9,947 nt of DNA from the NCBI GenBank assembly GCA_018971925.1, contig JAGWZT010000044.1, positions 1-9,947 on the forward strand, written 5' to 3'. The translations under genes and the position numbers were made by a program. The stretch's first letter is position 1. Every line of letters begins with the position of its first letter. Under the pieces are notes generated by a model. That model saw nothing but the letters and a program-made list of their open reading frames with translations. It was not told the DNA's origin and ran no database searches. Source of the stretch: Lysobacteraceae bacterium. Its GTDB lineage: Bacteria > Pseudomonadota > Gammaproteobacteria > Xanthomonadales > Rhodanobacteraceae. Shown one piece after another: positions 1 to 7,177 of the stretch.

Positions 1-2219
1 AGCGTGCCGCTGCGCGCGGCTTCCTCGACCTGGCGCGCACGTGTGGACAACGGCATCGCGCCGAGATTGGCGCTGGATGATTTCAGCGAGTGTGCCAGCT
101 TGCCGACTTCCGCGCTGTCACCACGCGCCGCCGCCTCGTGCAGATTGCGCATACGTGTTTCGCCGTCACGCAAGTAGGCATCGACCAGCGTGACCAGCTC
201 GTCACCCATGATGTCTTCCAGATCCACCAGCGTCGCGGTGTCGAGGGTGTCGGGTGGTGGCGGTGTGATCATGGCGGGTTGGGCGGTTTGTGGAGAGGGT
301 GGGGTTGCGGGTGTCGCGGCAGGCGCCGCCGGCACGGCGGCCGCGTGCGGGGATTGTTGCATCCAGCGTGCCAACGTCTGTTCCAGCAACTGGCGGTCCA
401 GTGGCTTGGACAAGTAATCGTCCATGCCGGCCTGCAGGCAGCGTTCGCGATCGCCGGACATCGCGTGCGCGGTCATCGCGATCACCGGCATCCGCGGCTT
501 GCCCTGTTCGCTCTCGATTTCACGCAGGCGCCGGGTGGCACTGTAGCCGTCGAGCACGGGCATCTGGCAATCCATCAGCACCATCGCGTACGCCTGCCCG
601 CGCAGTTTTTCGAGTGCGATTTCGCCGTTGTCGGCCACGTCGACGGTCAACCCCAGGCGCTCCAACAGTTTTTGCGCGACCTTCTGGTTGACCGGATGAT
701 CTTCGACGAGCAGCACCGTCCCCGTCAGCGGTTGCGGTGTGCCGCTGACGGCCACGGCCGGCAAGGCGGGGACACTGAGCACGGGTTGCACGCGCGGCGG
801 CGGCGCCATACCGAACATCCGGCGCACGCCTTGGCGCAAGTTGGCATCGTCCACCCGCGCAGCGGCGATCTGGATCCGCGGATCGGGCGCGGTGGCGAGC
901 CCGAGCGCCAGGATGCGCAACTTGTCGAGCTGGCGTTCGCGCAGGATGCTCTGCAGCAGGTCGGACACATCCCCACCCACGCTGGTGGCGTCCACCAGCA
1001 ACAGGTCGAAACTGAAAGAGTCGCCGAGCGGCGCGGCCTGGCGCAGGCGCGAGAGCGCCGTGGCGGTGTCGGCCACGGCCGCGGTGTCCAGTTCGAGCGT
1101 CGCCAGCACCGGTGTGATGGCCTGTGCGCGCTGCGGACTTGCCGCGAGCAAAGCGCGCGAACCCGCGAGGCTCTTGTGCGTCCCGGCGATATCGCCGGGC
1201 GCCTTCTCGAACGGCACGGTAAACCAGAACACCGATCCGCGACCGGGCTCGGAGCGCACGCCGATGCGGCCGCCCATCAGGTCGACCAGCTTCTTGCAGA
1301 TGGTGAGGCCGAGCCCCGTGCCGCCGTAACGTCGCGTCACCGAAGCGTCGGCCTGCGTGAAGGGCTGGAACAACCGCGCCGCGGCGTCGGCCGCCAAACC
1401 GATTCCCGTATCGCGCACCGCGAACAGCAGCTCGTGCTGGGTGTCCGTGTCGCTGCGCTTGCTCACCCGCACCGACACGCCGCCACGCTGGGTGAACTTG
1501 ATCGCGTTGGTCATCAGGTTGGTCAGGATCTGGCGCACGCGCATCGGATCGCCGCGCACGATCGGACGCACGTCGGCATCCACCACCGCGCGCATCGCCA
1601 ACCCCTTGCCTTCGGCTGGCTTGTCCAGCAGGCGTTTCACGCTGTCCACCAGCTCGCGGATGTTGATGCTGACCGACTCGAGATCGAGCTTGCCGGCCTC
1701 GGCCTTGGAGTAGTCGAGGATGTCGTCGACGATGCGCAGCAGTTCCTTGGCCGACGCGTTGGACGTCACGAGGTACTCGCGCTGCACCGGCGTCAGGTCG
1801 GTGCCGAGCACGATGTCGAGCAGTGGCAGGATGCCATTCAACGGCGTGCGGATTTCATGACTCATGCTGGCCAGGAATTCGCTCTTGGCCAGCATCGCCG
1901 CTTCCGCGGCCTGTTTGGCGGCCAGCAATTCGCGCTGCACGCCGCGCAGCGACGACAACTCCGCCTGCGCGGAGGCGAGCCGCGTGCGCATCGCCACGTC
2001 CACCGGGTCGGGAATTTGCGGTGAATGTTGCGGTGCCTCGCTGGGCGGCGGCGCGCGCACCAGCCACAACAACAGCAACGCGGCGAGCAGCAGCACCCAC
2101 ACCACGAACACCTCGGGCATCGCCATCCACCTTGCCGCCACGGCACCCGCCGCGATCAGCGCCAGGCTGGCTGCCCACCTTGGCCATGCGGCCGCGAAAC
2201 CGGAATGCGTTCTCGCCAA
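1..2219 (-). CDS. Hybrid sensor histidine kinase with pseudo-receiver, receiver and Hpt domains (C-terminus beyond left edge)
   Basis: Membrane-bound hybrid kinase for a His-Asp-His phosphorelay; 739 residues are visible. Order: TM segments at about 12-31 and 35-54 with almost no periplasmic loop, a short helical linker, HisKA with phospho-acceptor His121 (SHEIRTPLNG), HATPase with N238, DTGIG from D270 and GGTGLGL at 299-305. A degenerate receiver (about 353-465) has no acidic pair or lysine, although D410 stands near the usual site. An intact receiver follows (E506/D507, D550, K605), then an Hpt domain with His710 (AHSLKSSSANLG). There is no PAS, HAMP or recognisable sensor domain. The start is TTG: a GGCGGAG Shine-Dalgarno lies 8 bases upstream and the TTG follows the upstream stop codon by 2 bases, implying translational coupling. 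ATG at 2120 is an alternative that would remove TM1. The architecture resembles BarA/RpfC-type kinases; the stimulus is unknown. The gene is very certain, the exact start less so. Confidence 0.93.
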   Translation of the reverse strand, partial: MARTHSGFAAAWPRWAASLALIAAGAVAARWMAMPEVFVVWVLLLAALLLLWLVRAPPPSEAPQHSPQIPDPVDVAMRTRLASAQAELSSLRGVQRELLAAKQAAEAAMLAKSEFLASMSHEIRTPLNGILPLLDIVLGTDLTPVQREYLVTSNASAKELLRIVDDILDYSKAEAGKLDLESVSINIRELVDSVKRLLDKPAEGKGLAMRAVVDADVRPIVRGDPMRVRQILTNLMTNAIKFTQRGGVSVRVSKRSDTDTQHELLFAVRDTGIGLAADAAARLFQPFTQADASVTRRYGGTGLGLTICKKLVDLMGGRIGVRSEPGRGSVFWFTVPFEKAPGDIAGTHKSLAGSRALLAASPQRAQAITPVLATLELDTAAVADTATALSRLRQAAPLGDSFSFDLLLVDATSVGGDVSDLLQSILRERQLDKLRILALGLATAPDPRIQIAAARVDDANLRQGVRRMFGMAPPPRVQPVLSVPALPAVAVSGTPQPLTGTVLLVEDHPVNQKVAQKLLERLGLTVDVADNGEIALEKLRGQAYAMVLMDCQMPVLDGYSATRRLREIESEQGKPRMPVIAMTAHAMSGDRERCLQAGMDDYLSKPLDRQLLEQTLARWMQQSPHAAAVPAAPAATPATPPSPQTAQPAMITPPPPDTLDTATLVDLEDIMGDELVTLVDAYLRDGETRMRNLHEAAARGDSAEVGKLAHSLKSSSANLGAMPLSTRARQVEEAARSGT

Positions 2220-2221
2220 GG

Positions 2222-4756
2222 TCAGGTCTCCGCCTGCGGGAATGCTTCGCCAAAGTCGGCCGCGGGCGGCCGGAAATAGTTGCCTTGCAGCAGATCGACG
2301 CCCGCCGTGCGCAGGCGTTCGACTTCCGCAACCGACTCCACGCATGGCGCCGCCACCCGCAAGCCGCGCTCGTGCGCCATCTGCACGACCGCCTGCAACG
2401 ACACGTCATCCAGCGCAGGCGCAAGTTTCACGTAATCCAGTGGCAGGTGCTCGATCCAGCCCGCCGCGACCGCGTCGGCATCGACGCCGGCAAGCGACAG
2501 GCGCACCTCCATTTGCCGCAATTCCGGCGCCAGCGCGAGCAGGGTTCGCATGTTGTGGCGCACTTCCTCGGCGCGGAATTCCAGGATCAGCGAACCCGGT
2601 TGCACACCGGTCACCGCAAGCGCCGCGCGTAGGGCCGATGCGCGGTCGCCGCCACTCCAGCCCTGCAGCGACTGGCTCGCGAACAGGTGTACCGGATCGC
2701 CATCACGCAACCGTTCGGCCAGGATGGCGATGCAGCGCTGCACCACCCACGCATCGATCGCGGCGATCGAACCGGTGCGGACGGCGACGGGCACCAGTTC
2801 CGCGGCGACGTATTCGCGCCCGTCCGCGCGCAGCCGCAACAGCGCCTGGTACTGCGGCTCGGCCGCACCGCGGATCGGCAGGATCGGCTGGAAAGCGAGT
2901 CCCAGCGATCCGGTGGCCAGCGCCACCGCAAGCCGCTGGGTAATCGAATTCGGATCCGGTGCCAATTTCGAGTAGATGGCGATCTCGTCCGGCCGCGCGC
3001 GCGCAGCCGACAGGGTGCGCTCGACCGCCGCCAGCGCCTGCGCCGGTTCGCTGATGGAAGCGTCGAAGGCGCACACCGCGCACGCCAGTCCCACGGCGGA
3101 CGCCTGCGCGCCGAAGCGCGATTCGTGCGCGGCATCCATCAGTTCATTCGCCAGCGCGGCAAGGTCGTTTTCGCCGCGCGCCGGCGCGAAAATCAGGTAC
3201 CCGGCGGTGCCATGCCGCGCGGTCATGCAACCTGCGCGCGCATGGCCGACGACGAAGGCGCCGATCTGCGACAGCAACTGGTCGAACGACGCCAGTCCGA
3301 GGCGGCTGCGCAACGCCGCCGAGGCTTCGATCTCGATGGCCAGCAATCCGCCCGGCGCCGCGCGGCCGCCGCTGGCGGCCAGGTGTTCGGAAAGCGCGTC
3401 CAGCAGTTGCGAGCGGTCGTGCAACCCCGTGCCGGCGTCGCGGCGGCGCTTGCGCAGCGCGCGCGATGCCGCCATGCGGGCCCGGCGCACCCGGTTGGTC
3501 ACCGCCGCGACGAGATGTGTCGGGCGGATGGGCTTGACCAGGAAATCATCGCCGCCTGCGTCGAGCGCGGCGAATTGGCGTTCTTCATCCTGATCACCGG
3601 ACAGGAACACGATCGGCGTATTGACGTAACCGTCGCGCTCGCGGATCAGCGCGGTCAGTTCGAACCCATCGCAATCCGGCATGTTGAGATCGAGCAGCAG
3701 CAGGTCGGGCCGGAAGCGGTCCAACTCCTCCAGCACCGCCAGCGATTCGCCGAGAACCTTGGTTTCCATGCCCGCGCGGCGCAGGATGGCCTGCGCAAAC
3801 AGCGCTTGCGGCGCATCGTCATCGACGATAAGGACGCGGTACGCGCTTTCCTGATCGACGCTGGCAAGCTCCACCGCGGCGCCGACGATTTCCTCGGACG
3901 ACGCCGGCAGCGCGACACAACGATCTGCCCCGGCGCGCAGCGTGCGCAACTGCACATCCACGTCCGGCGTACGCAGCAGCACCAGCAGACGGACGCGGTG
4001 CGCGGGATCGCGACGGGTTTGCTGCAGCGCCGCGGCCAGCGCGTCGAACGCCGTCTGTGCATCCGCAACCAGGATGGCGAGATCGGGCGGCGTGCTGCGC
4101 AGCGATTCGATCAAGCCGTCGAGGCGATCGACCAGCGCGACGTCGCAACCCTGCTGTTCCAGCCGCAACAACAGTTCGTTCACGGCCGGATCGTCGTCGT
4201 TGACGATCCGCACGCGCGGACCGTGCGGCGGCTCCGTCAAGGCAGGCGGTTCCGGTTGCACGCCCTGCGCATCGTTCGCGCCGACGCGGGTCACCGCGCC
4301 CTGGACATCGGCGATGCCGAGCTGCAACCAGTATTTGTCGGGTGGAACTTCACAACGTGGAAACGGATCGCGCGCTGCCAGCGGGGTGGCGGCCGTCCAG
4401 TCGGATCGCATCGGACCGGGCGAAGGCGGCTGCAGATGCGGGCGCAAACTGTCAAGCAGGGCATCGATCTCGGCATTGGCCGCTTCGTCGGGGACGCCGT
4501 GCGCGGCTGCGGGCAACGCCAGTGCGGACTCCAGCGCCAGCAGTCGCTCACCGGTTTCCAGCATGCCGTAGCGGCCGCAGGCACCGGCAAGCACCGCGAT
4601 CTCATCGCGGAGGGCGTGCAGCACATTGCAATCCCAGCCACCGCGGCACTGCGCGCGCGCGCGCCGCAGCAAGGTGCGCAGCCGCTGCGGCAGGTGCCGG
4701 CGAAAGGCCGCCTGCAGTTCCGGACCCGGATCCTGCTCGGACAATTGCAATGCCAT
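2222..4756 (-). CDS. Multidomain response regulator: degenerate Hpt, pseudo-receiver, intact receiver, degenerate GGDEF and EAL
   Basis: 844 residues counted from ATG 4756. Residues about 10-85 align with Hpt domains, but Ala54 stands where the phospho-His belongs. About 180-300 is a receiver fold with acidic residues at 187-189 but Val230 in place of the phospho-Asp and Leu283 in place of the Lys. About 306-425 is a complete receiver (acidic cluster 312-314, D356 in DLNMP, S386, K408). About 445-590 is GGDEF-like with GTAGY at 516-520 instead of GG(D/E)EF. About 605-840 is EAL-like: YQALLR gives Gln637 for the catalytic Glu, the DDFG motif reads AG at 756-757, and AEGVE reads APCVE. It is probably neither cyclase nor phosphodiesterase; I infer a phosphorylation-gated c-di-GMP sensor or scaffold, in role like FimX/Filp but with a different layout. 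ATG 4756 was chosen over ATG 4771 because GGGGAG lies 7 bases before it. Its likely partner is the kinase immediately downstream. Confidence 0.93.
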   Translation of the reverse strand: MALQLSEQDPGPELQAAFRRHLPQRLRTLLRRARAQCRGGWDCNVLHALRDEIAVLAGACGRYGMLETGERLLALESALALPAAAHGVPDEAANAEIDALLDSLRPHLQPPSPGPMRSDWTAATPLAARDPFPRCEVPPDKYWLQLGIADVQGAVTRVGANDAQGVQPEPPALTEPPHGPRVRIVNDDDPAVNELLLRLEQQGCDVALVDRLDGLIESLRSTPPDLAILVADAQTAFDALAAALQQTRRDPAHRVRLLVLLRTPDVDVQLRTLRAGADRCVALPASSEEIVGAAVELASVDQESAYRVLIVDDDAPQALFAQAILRRAGMETKVLGESLAVLEELDRFRPDLLLLDLNMPDCDGFELTALIRERDGYVNTPIVFLSGDQDEERQFAALDAGGDDFLVKPIRPTHLVAAVTNRVRRARMAASRALRKRRRDAGTGLHDRSQLLDALSEHLAASGGRAAPGGLLAIEIEASAALRSRLGLASFDQLLSQIGAFVVGHARAGCMTARHGTAGYLIFAPARGENDLAALANELMDAAHESRFGAQASAVGLACAVCAFDASISEPAQALAAVERTLSAARARPDEIAIYSKLAPDPNSITQRLAVALATGSLGLAFQPILPIRGAAEPQYQALLRLRADGREYVAAELVPVAVRTGSIAAIDAWVVQRCIAILAERLRDGDPVHLFASQSLQGWSGGDRASALRAALAVTGVQPGSLILEFRAEEVRHNMRTLLALAPELRQMEVRLSLAGVDADAVAAGWIEHLPLDYVKLAPALDDVSLQAVVQMAHERGLRVAAPCVESVAEVERLRTAGVDLLQGNYFRPPAADFGEAFPQAET

Positions 4757-4758
4757 CA

Positions 4759-4769
4759 GGGGACTCCCC
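4759..4769 (-). promoter_or_regulatory. Shine-Dalgarno of the regulator gene inside a small palindrome
   Basis: GGGGAG (4769-4764) is the ribosome binding site, 7 bases before ATG 4756. It belongs to the perfect palindrome GGGGAGTCCCC, which in RNA can fold as a 4-bp G:C stem with an AGT loop and cover the site. It decides the start: nothing resembling a Shine-Dalgarno precedes the in-frame ATG at 4771, whose own last base opens the palindrome. Confidence 0.5.
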
Positions 4770-4771
4770 AT

Positions 4772-4975
4772 GTTGGCAAAACTATACCAAGGCGGCGGCC
4801 CGCGAGCGCGTTCCGGGATGAGCCCGTGTCTCGGTCAAAGCTGCTGCGACGGGAAGAGTCAGGCCACGGAGCGCTTGGCCATCCATGGCGGCTTCAAAGG
4901 CCGCTCTGGTCCTGACGAGTCCGGGGGTTCTCCAATCAGCAAGTCCGGTGACGCAGCGACCAGGGATGATCGCAA
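4772..4975. other. Spacer between regulator operon and hemJ, with hairpins and a direct repeat
   Basis: I see no convincing gene here; reading frames cross it only because GC-rich DNA has few stops. It holds a hairpin at 4888-4904 (GCGGCTT pairing with AGGCCGC through one G-T wobble, loop CAA), a near-palindrome GCCATCCATGGC at 4878-4889 directly beside it, and a direct repeat AGTCCGG at 4918-4924 and 4942-4948. No T-tract follows the hairpin on either strand, so it is a poor intrinsic terminator. hemJ must end transcription here or read through into the operon. The dense structure looks like an intergenic repeat element. Confidence 0.4.
4781..4786 (-). promoter_or_regulatory. Candidate -10 box for the regulator-kinase operon
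   Basis: TATAGT on the minus strand lies about 25 bases upstream of the preferred ATG at 4756, in an otherwise very GC-rich spacer. I see no convincing -35 hexamer at the usual distance, so the promoter would be weak or need an activator. Transcription would start near 4774, giving a leader of about 18 bases to ATG 4756. Confidence 0.3.
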
Positions 4976-5398
4976 TCAAAACGGCTTCACCACCGCCAGG
5001 ATCACGATCACCAGCAACAGTACGCCAGGCGCTTCGTTGAACCAGCGCAGGGCACGCGACGACCAGGTGCAGCGGCCGGTCGCGAAATCGCGGGTGAGCT
5101 TCACCAGCATGCCGTGATAGATCACCAACAGCAGCACCAGCACGAGCTTCACGTGCAGCCAGCCCGCGCGCAGGTAGAACGGCTCGCTCGCCAGCGTCGC
5201 GATGCCGAATACGATGGCCAATGCGCCACCGATGTGGGTCATCACCAGCAGCCGTCGTTCCATCACCTTCAGCCGATCGCGAATCACGCCCTCGGTCGCT
5301 TCCGCGTGGTACACGAACAGGCGCGGCAGGTAGAACAGGCCCGCGAACCAGGTGACCACGCCGATGACGTGGAAGGCTTTCAGCCAAAGGGTAAGCAT
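4976..5398 (-). CDS. hemJ: HemJ, protoporphyrinogen IX oxidase (membrane protein)
   Basis: 140 residues, the usual size for HemJ (older name UPF0093). It oxidises protoporphyrinogen IX to protoporphyrin IX, the step before iron insertion in heme synthesis, in the inner membrane. About four hydrophobic helices are visible, near residues 5-25, 50-70, 80-97 and 122-138. Family signatures are the N-terminal LWLKAFHVIGVVTWFAGLFY with the conserved His10, LPRLFVYHAEA next to it, Lys84 within WLHVKLVLVLLLVIYHGML, and the C-terminal RWFNEAPGVLLL. The start ATG has only a weak GGGA upstream (about 6 bases away). The gene is divergent from the exported NTF2-like gene and is not next to other heme genes, as is common for hemJ. 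Family assignment is firm. Confidence 0.93.
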   Translation of the reverse strand: MLTLWLKAFHVIGVVTWFAGLFYLPRLFVYHAEATEGVIRDRLKVMERRLLVMTHIGGALAIVFGIATLASEPFYLRAGWLHVKLVLVLLLVIYHGMLVKLTRDFATGRCTWSSRALRWFNEAPGVLLLVIVILAVVKPF

Positions 5399-5494
5399 GG
5401 GTGATCCCGATGAGATGGCGAGCCAGGCGTAGCGCGCCGCAACGAATCCCGATCAGCATGCTACAGTCGGCCGCCCACCGGTGAGGAGATTGCC

Positions 5495-5962
5495 GTGACT
5501 CCGAGATTATTGGCGGCTCGTTGTGCCTCGTTCCTGATCGCGGTTCTCATTTCGGCTGCGGCCGTAGCCGCGGCTCCGTCCGAAGCATCGCTGCGCGCGG
5601 CCGACGCGGAACAGATGCGCATCATCGTCCAGGAAGACGCCTCCGCGCAACAAGCCTTCATGCACGACAACTACATCATCAATGGACCCGCCAACCGCGT
5701 CATGCGCAAGGATGTATTGACCAGCATGCTGTCGAAGGGCGGCATGGCCAGCGAGCGCTTCGAACGCGAAATCGAAGGCACGGCGATCACCGGAAACGTC
5801 GGGGTCGTCATGGGAAGGGAGACGGTGACGCCGGCGTCCAGAAGCCAACTCGGCAAACTGCATGGTCGCGCCACCCTCCGCCGGAGGTTCACCAACGTGT
5901 TCCTGTTCGAGAACGGCAAGTGGCGATTCCTTGCCCGCCAGGCCACCATCGTCAACGAGTAG
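5495..5962 (+). CDS. Exported NTF2-like (SnoaL/DUF4440-type) protein of unknown function
   Basis: 155 residues. A signal peptide covers about residues 1-27 (basic MTPRLLAAR, hydrophobic core FLIAVLISAAAVAAA, likely Ala-type cleavage before PSEA), so the mature protein is probably periplasmic. The rest fits the NTF2-like fold of the DUF4440 group: an N-terminal helix with the HDNYIINGPANRVMRKD stretch, then strands ending in RRRFTNVFLFENGKWRFLARQATIV. Members of this fold include isomerases, hydrolases and plain ligand-binding proteins; nothing here identifies a substrate. The start is GTG, chosen because AGGAG at 5484-5488 lies 6 bases before it and the signal peptide begins there. It is divergent from hemJ and convergent with chaA, so probably transcribed alone. 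Confidence 0.83.
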   Translation: MTPRLLAARCASFLIAVLISAAAVAAAPSEASLRAADAEQMRIIVQEDASAQQAFMHDNYIINGPANRVMRKDVLTSMLSKGGMASERFEREIEGTAITGNVGVVMGRETVTPASRSQLGKLHGRATLRRRFTNVFLFENGKWRFLARQATIVNE

Positions 5963-5963
5963 C

Positions 5964-5999
5964 GAACGCCGGCGACGGAACGCGGTTCTGGCGGCGTTC
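5964..5999. terminator. Nested hairpin between convergent genes, candidate bidirectional terminator
   Basis: GAACGCCG (5964-5971) is the exact reverse complement of CGGCGTTC (5992-5999). Inside lies a small stem GAAC/GTTC (5978-5981 with 5985-5988). An alternative pairing, GGAACGC (5977-5983) with GCGTTCC (5994-6000), competes with the outer stem. It starts 2 bases after the NTF2-like stop codon and ends 11 bases from the chaA stop codon. No T-run follows on either side, so termination may be weak or factor-assisted. Confidence 0.4.
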
Positions 6000-6010
6000 C
6001 ACCGCTGTCT

Positions 6011-7120
6011 TCACGGCGAGAAGATCAGCACCACGTATGCAAGGAACAACAGCAGGTGCACCAGCCCCTGCATCGCATTGGTGCGTCCCGACCCCAGTGT
6101 GAGGATCGACACGCCGAAGGTCAGCACCAGCATCATCATGTTGGCGGGGGACAACCCCAGCACGGCGGTGCGGCCGAGGAACAGGTCGATCAGCAGGATC
6201 GCCGGGACGGTCAGTGCGATGGTGGAAAGCGCGGTGCCGAGGCCGATGTTCATTGCGCGCTGCATCTGGTTCTGCCGCGCGGCGCGGATCGCCGCAATGC
6301 CCTCCGGCGCCAGCACCAGCACCGCCACCGCGAAGCCCGCCAGCATGGCCGGCATCCCGAGGCGCGCGACGCCGGTTTCCAACGGCAGCGCGAACAATTT
6401 GGCCAGCAGAACCACCAGCACCAGGTACACGACCAGCAGGAGCGCATGGAACGCCCAGCCGTGCGAAGACTCCGGATGTGCAGGCGCCTGGTCCATCGCT
6501 TCGCCTTCGGCGACGAAAAAGCTGGTGTGGGTGCGCGTCTGGATCACCATGAAGGCCGCGTACAACAGCAGCGACATCACCAGCAGGAACAGCTTCTGCA
6601 CCAGCGACAAGGTGCCGACGCCGGACGTGACGGTGAAGTCGGGCCAGATCAGCGCCAGCGTCGCCAGCGGGATCAGCAGGCTCAGGTACGCCTTGGCGCC
6701 ACGCAGGTTGTAGGTCTGTTCGTGGTGGCGCAGGCCGCCGACCAGCAATGCGATGCCGATGATGCCGTTCAGCACGATCATCACCACCGAGAACATGGTG
6801 TCGCGCCCGAATGCCGGGTTGTCGGCGTTGTGCAGCATCACCGTCACCACCGTCGCGATCTCCAGCGAGATCGCCGAGAGCGTCAGCATCAGGGTGCCGT
6901 AGGGCTCGCCGAAACGTTCGGCGAGATGCTCGGCATGACGCGTTGCGAGGATCGCGGCGAGCAGGGCGCCAACGAAGAACGCGGCGAATGCGATGCCGAC
7001 CGCGAAGTTGCCGGAGCCGCTGGCCGCAAAGACGGGTTTCAGCCACCAGCCAGCGACCAGAATGACCAGCGCGACCGGCAACGGCCATTCGCTGAGCCAC
7101 GCCTTGCTGCGTACCGTCAT
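6011..7120 (-). CDS. chaA: ChaA-type Ca2+(Na+)/H+ antiporter
   Basis: 369 residues from ATG 7120, close to E. coli ChaA (366). It is an inner-membrane cation/proton antiporter of the CaCA superfamily that exports calcium or sodium in exchange for protons. Around eleven hydrophobic segments are visible. The two CaCA repeats show their acidic motifs: HAEHLAERFGEPYGTLMLTL followed by SAISLEIATVVTVML in the first half, and LVLAPEGIAAIRAARQNQ followed by QRAMNIGLGTALSTIALTVP in the second. NGIIGIALLVGGLRHHEQTY is also typical. A longer start at ATG 7159 adds 13 residues, but would lie upstream of the best -10-like box and leave almost no room beside the divergent csaA; ATG 7120 also fits the family length. 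The Shine-Dalgarno is poor for both. The annotation of the family is firm, the ion preference is not. Confidence 0.9.
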   Translation of the reverse strand: MTVRSKAWLSEWPLPVALVILVAGWWLKPVFAASGSGNFAVGIAFAAFFVGALLAAILATRHAEHLAERFGEPYGTLMLTLSAISLEIATVVTVMLHNADNPAFGRDTMFSVVMIVLNGIIGIALLVGGLRHHEQTYNLRGAKAYLSLLIPLATLALIWPDFTVTSGVGTLSLVQKLFLLVMSLLLYAAFMVIQTRTHTSFFVAEGEAMDQAPAHPESSHGWAFHALLLVVYLVLVVLLAKLFALPLETGVARLGMPAMLAGFAVAVLVLAPEGIAAIRAARQNQMQRAMNIGLGTALSTIALTVPAILLIDLFLGRTAVLGLSPANMMMLVLTFGVSILTLGSGRTNAMQGLVHLLLFLAYVVLIFSP

Positions 7121-7149
7121 CCGCGTGTCATCGCCGCCGTGAATTGGCT

Positions 7150-7156
7150 TAGTATG
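7150..7156. promoter_or_regulatory. Overlapping divergent -10-like boxes for csaA and chaA
   Basis: On the plus strand TAGTAT (7150-7155) precedes csaA; on the minus strand CATACT (7156-7151) precedes chaA. The boxes share five bases. Transcription from each would begin about 7 bases beyond, giving leaders of roughly 16 bases to csaA ATG 7178 and 24 bases to chaA ATG 7120. No strong -35 hexamer is visible on either side. Confidence 0.3.
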
Positions 7157-7177
7157 CATGGCTTTCGGAGCCGCATG

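Noticed and set aside
90..2024. Long plus-strand frame of 644 codons across the kinase gene
   Set aside because: It is antisense to clear HisKA, HATPase, receiver and Hpt motifs; the translation is rich in His, Arg and Gln with no domain, as expected for the shadow of a GC-rich gene.
2222..4756. Active diguanylate cyclase or phosphodiesterase
   Set aside because: The GGDEF and EAL catalytic residues are replaced (GTAGY, YQAL, AG for DD), so I do not annotate enzyme activity.
2687..4915. Plus-strand frame of 742 codons across the regulator gene
   Set aside because: Antisense shadow of the regulator, with low-complexity Arg/Gln/His composition and no recognisable family.
4782..5459. Minus-strand frame of 225 codons overlapping hemJ in another frame
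   Set aside because: The hemJ frame carries the family motifs throughout; this frame extends through the spacer only because stops are rare.
5952..7100. Minus-strand frame of 382 codons overlapping chaA in another frame
   Set aside because: It has no membrane segments or motifs, and the chaA frame is unmistakable.
6056..7177. Upstream extension of the csaA frame for over 1 kb
   Set aside because: It runs antisense through chaA with a His/Gln/Arg-rich translation; csaA begins at 7175-7178 with the family N-terminus and a Shine-Dalgarno.
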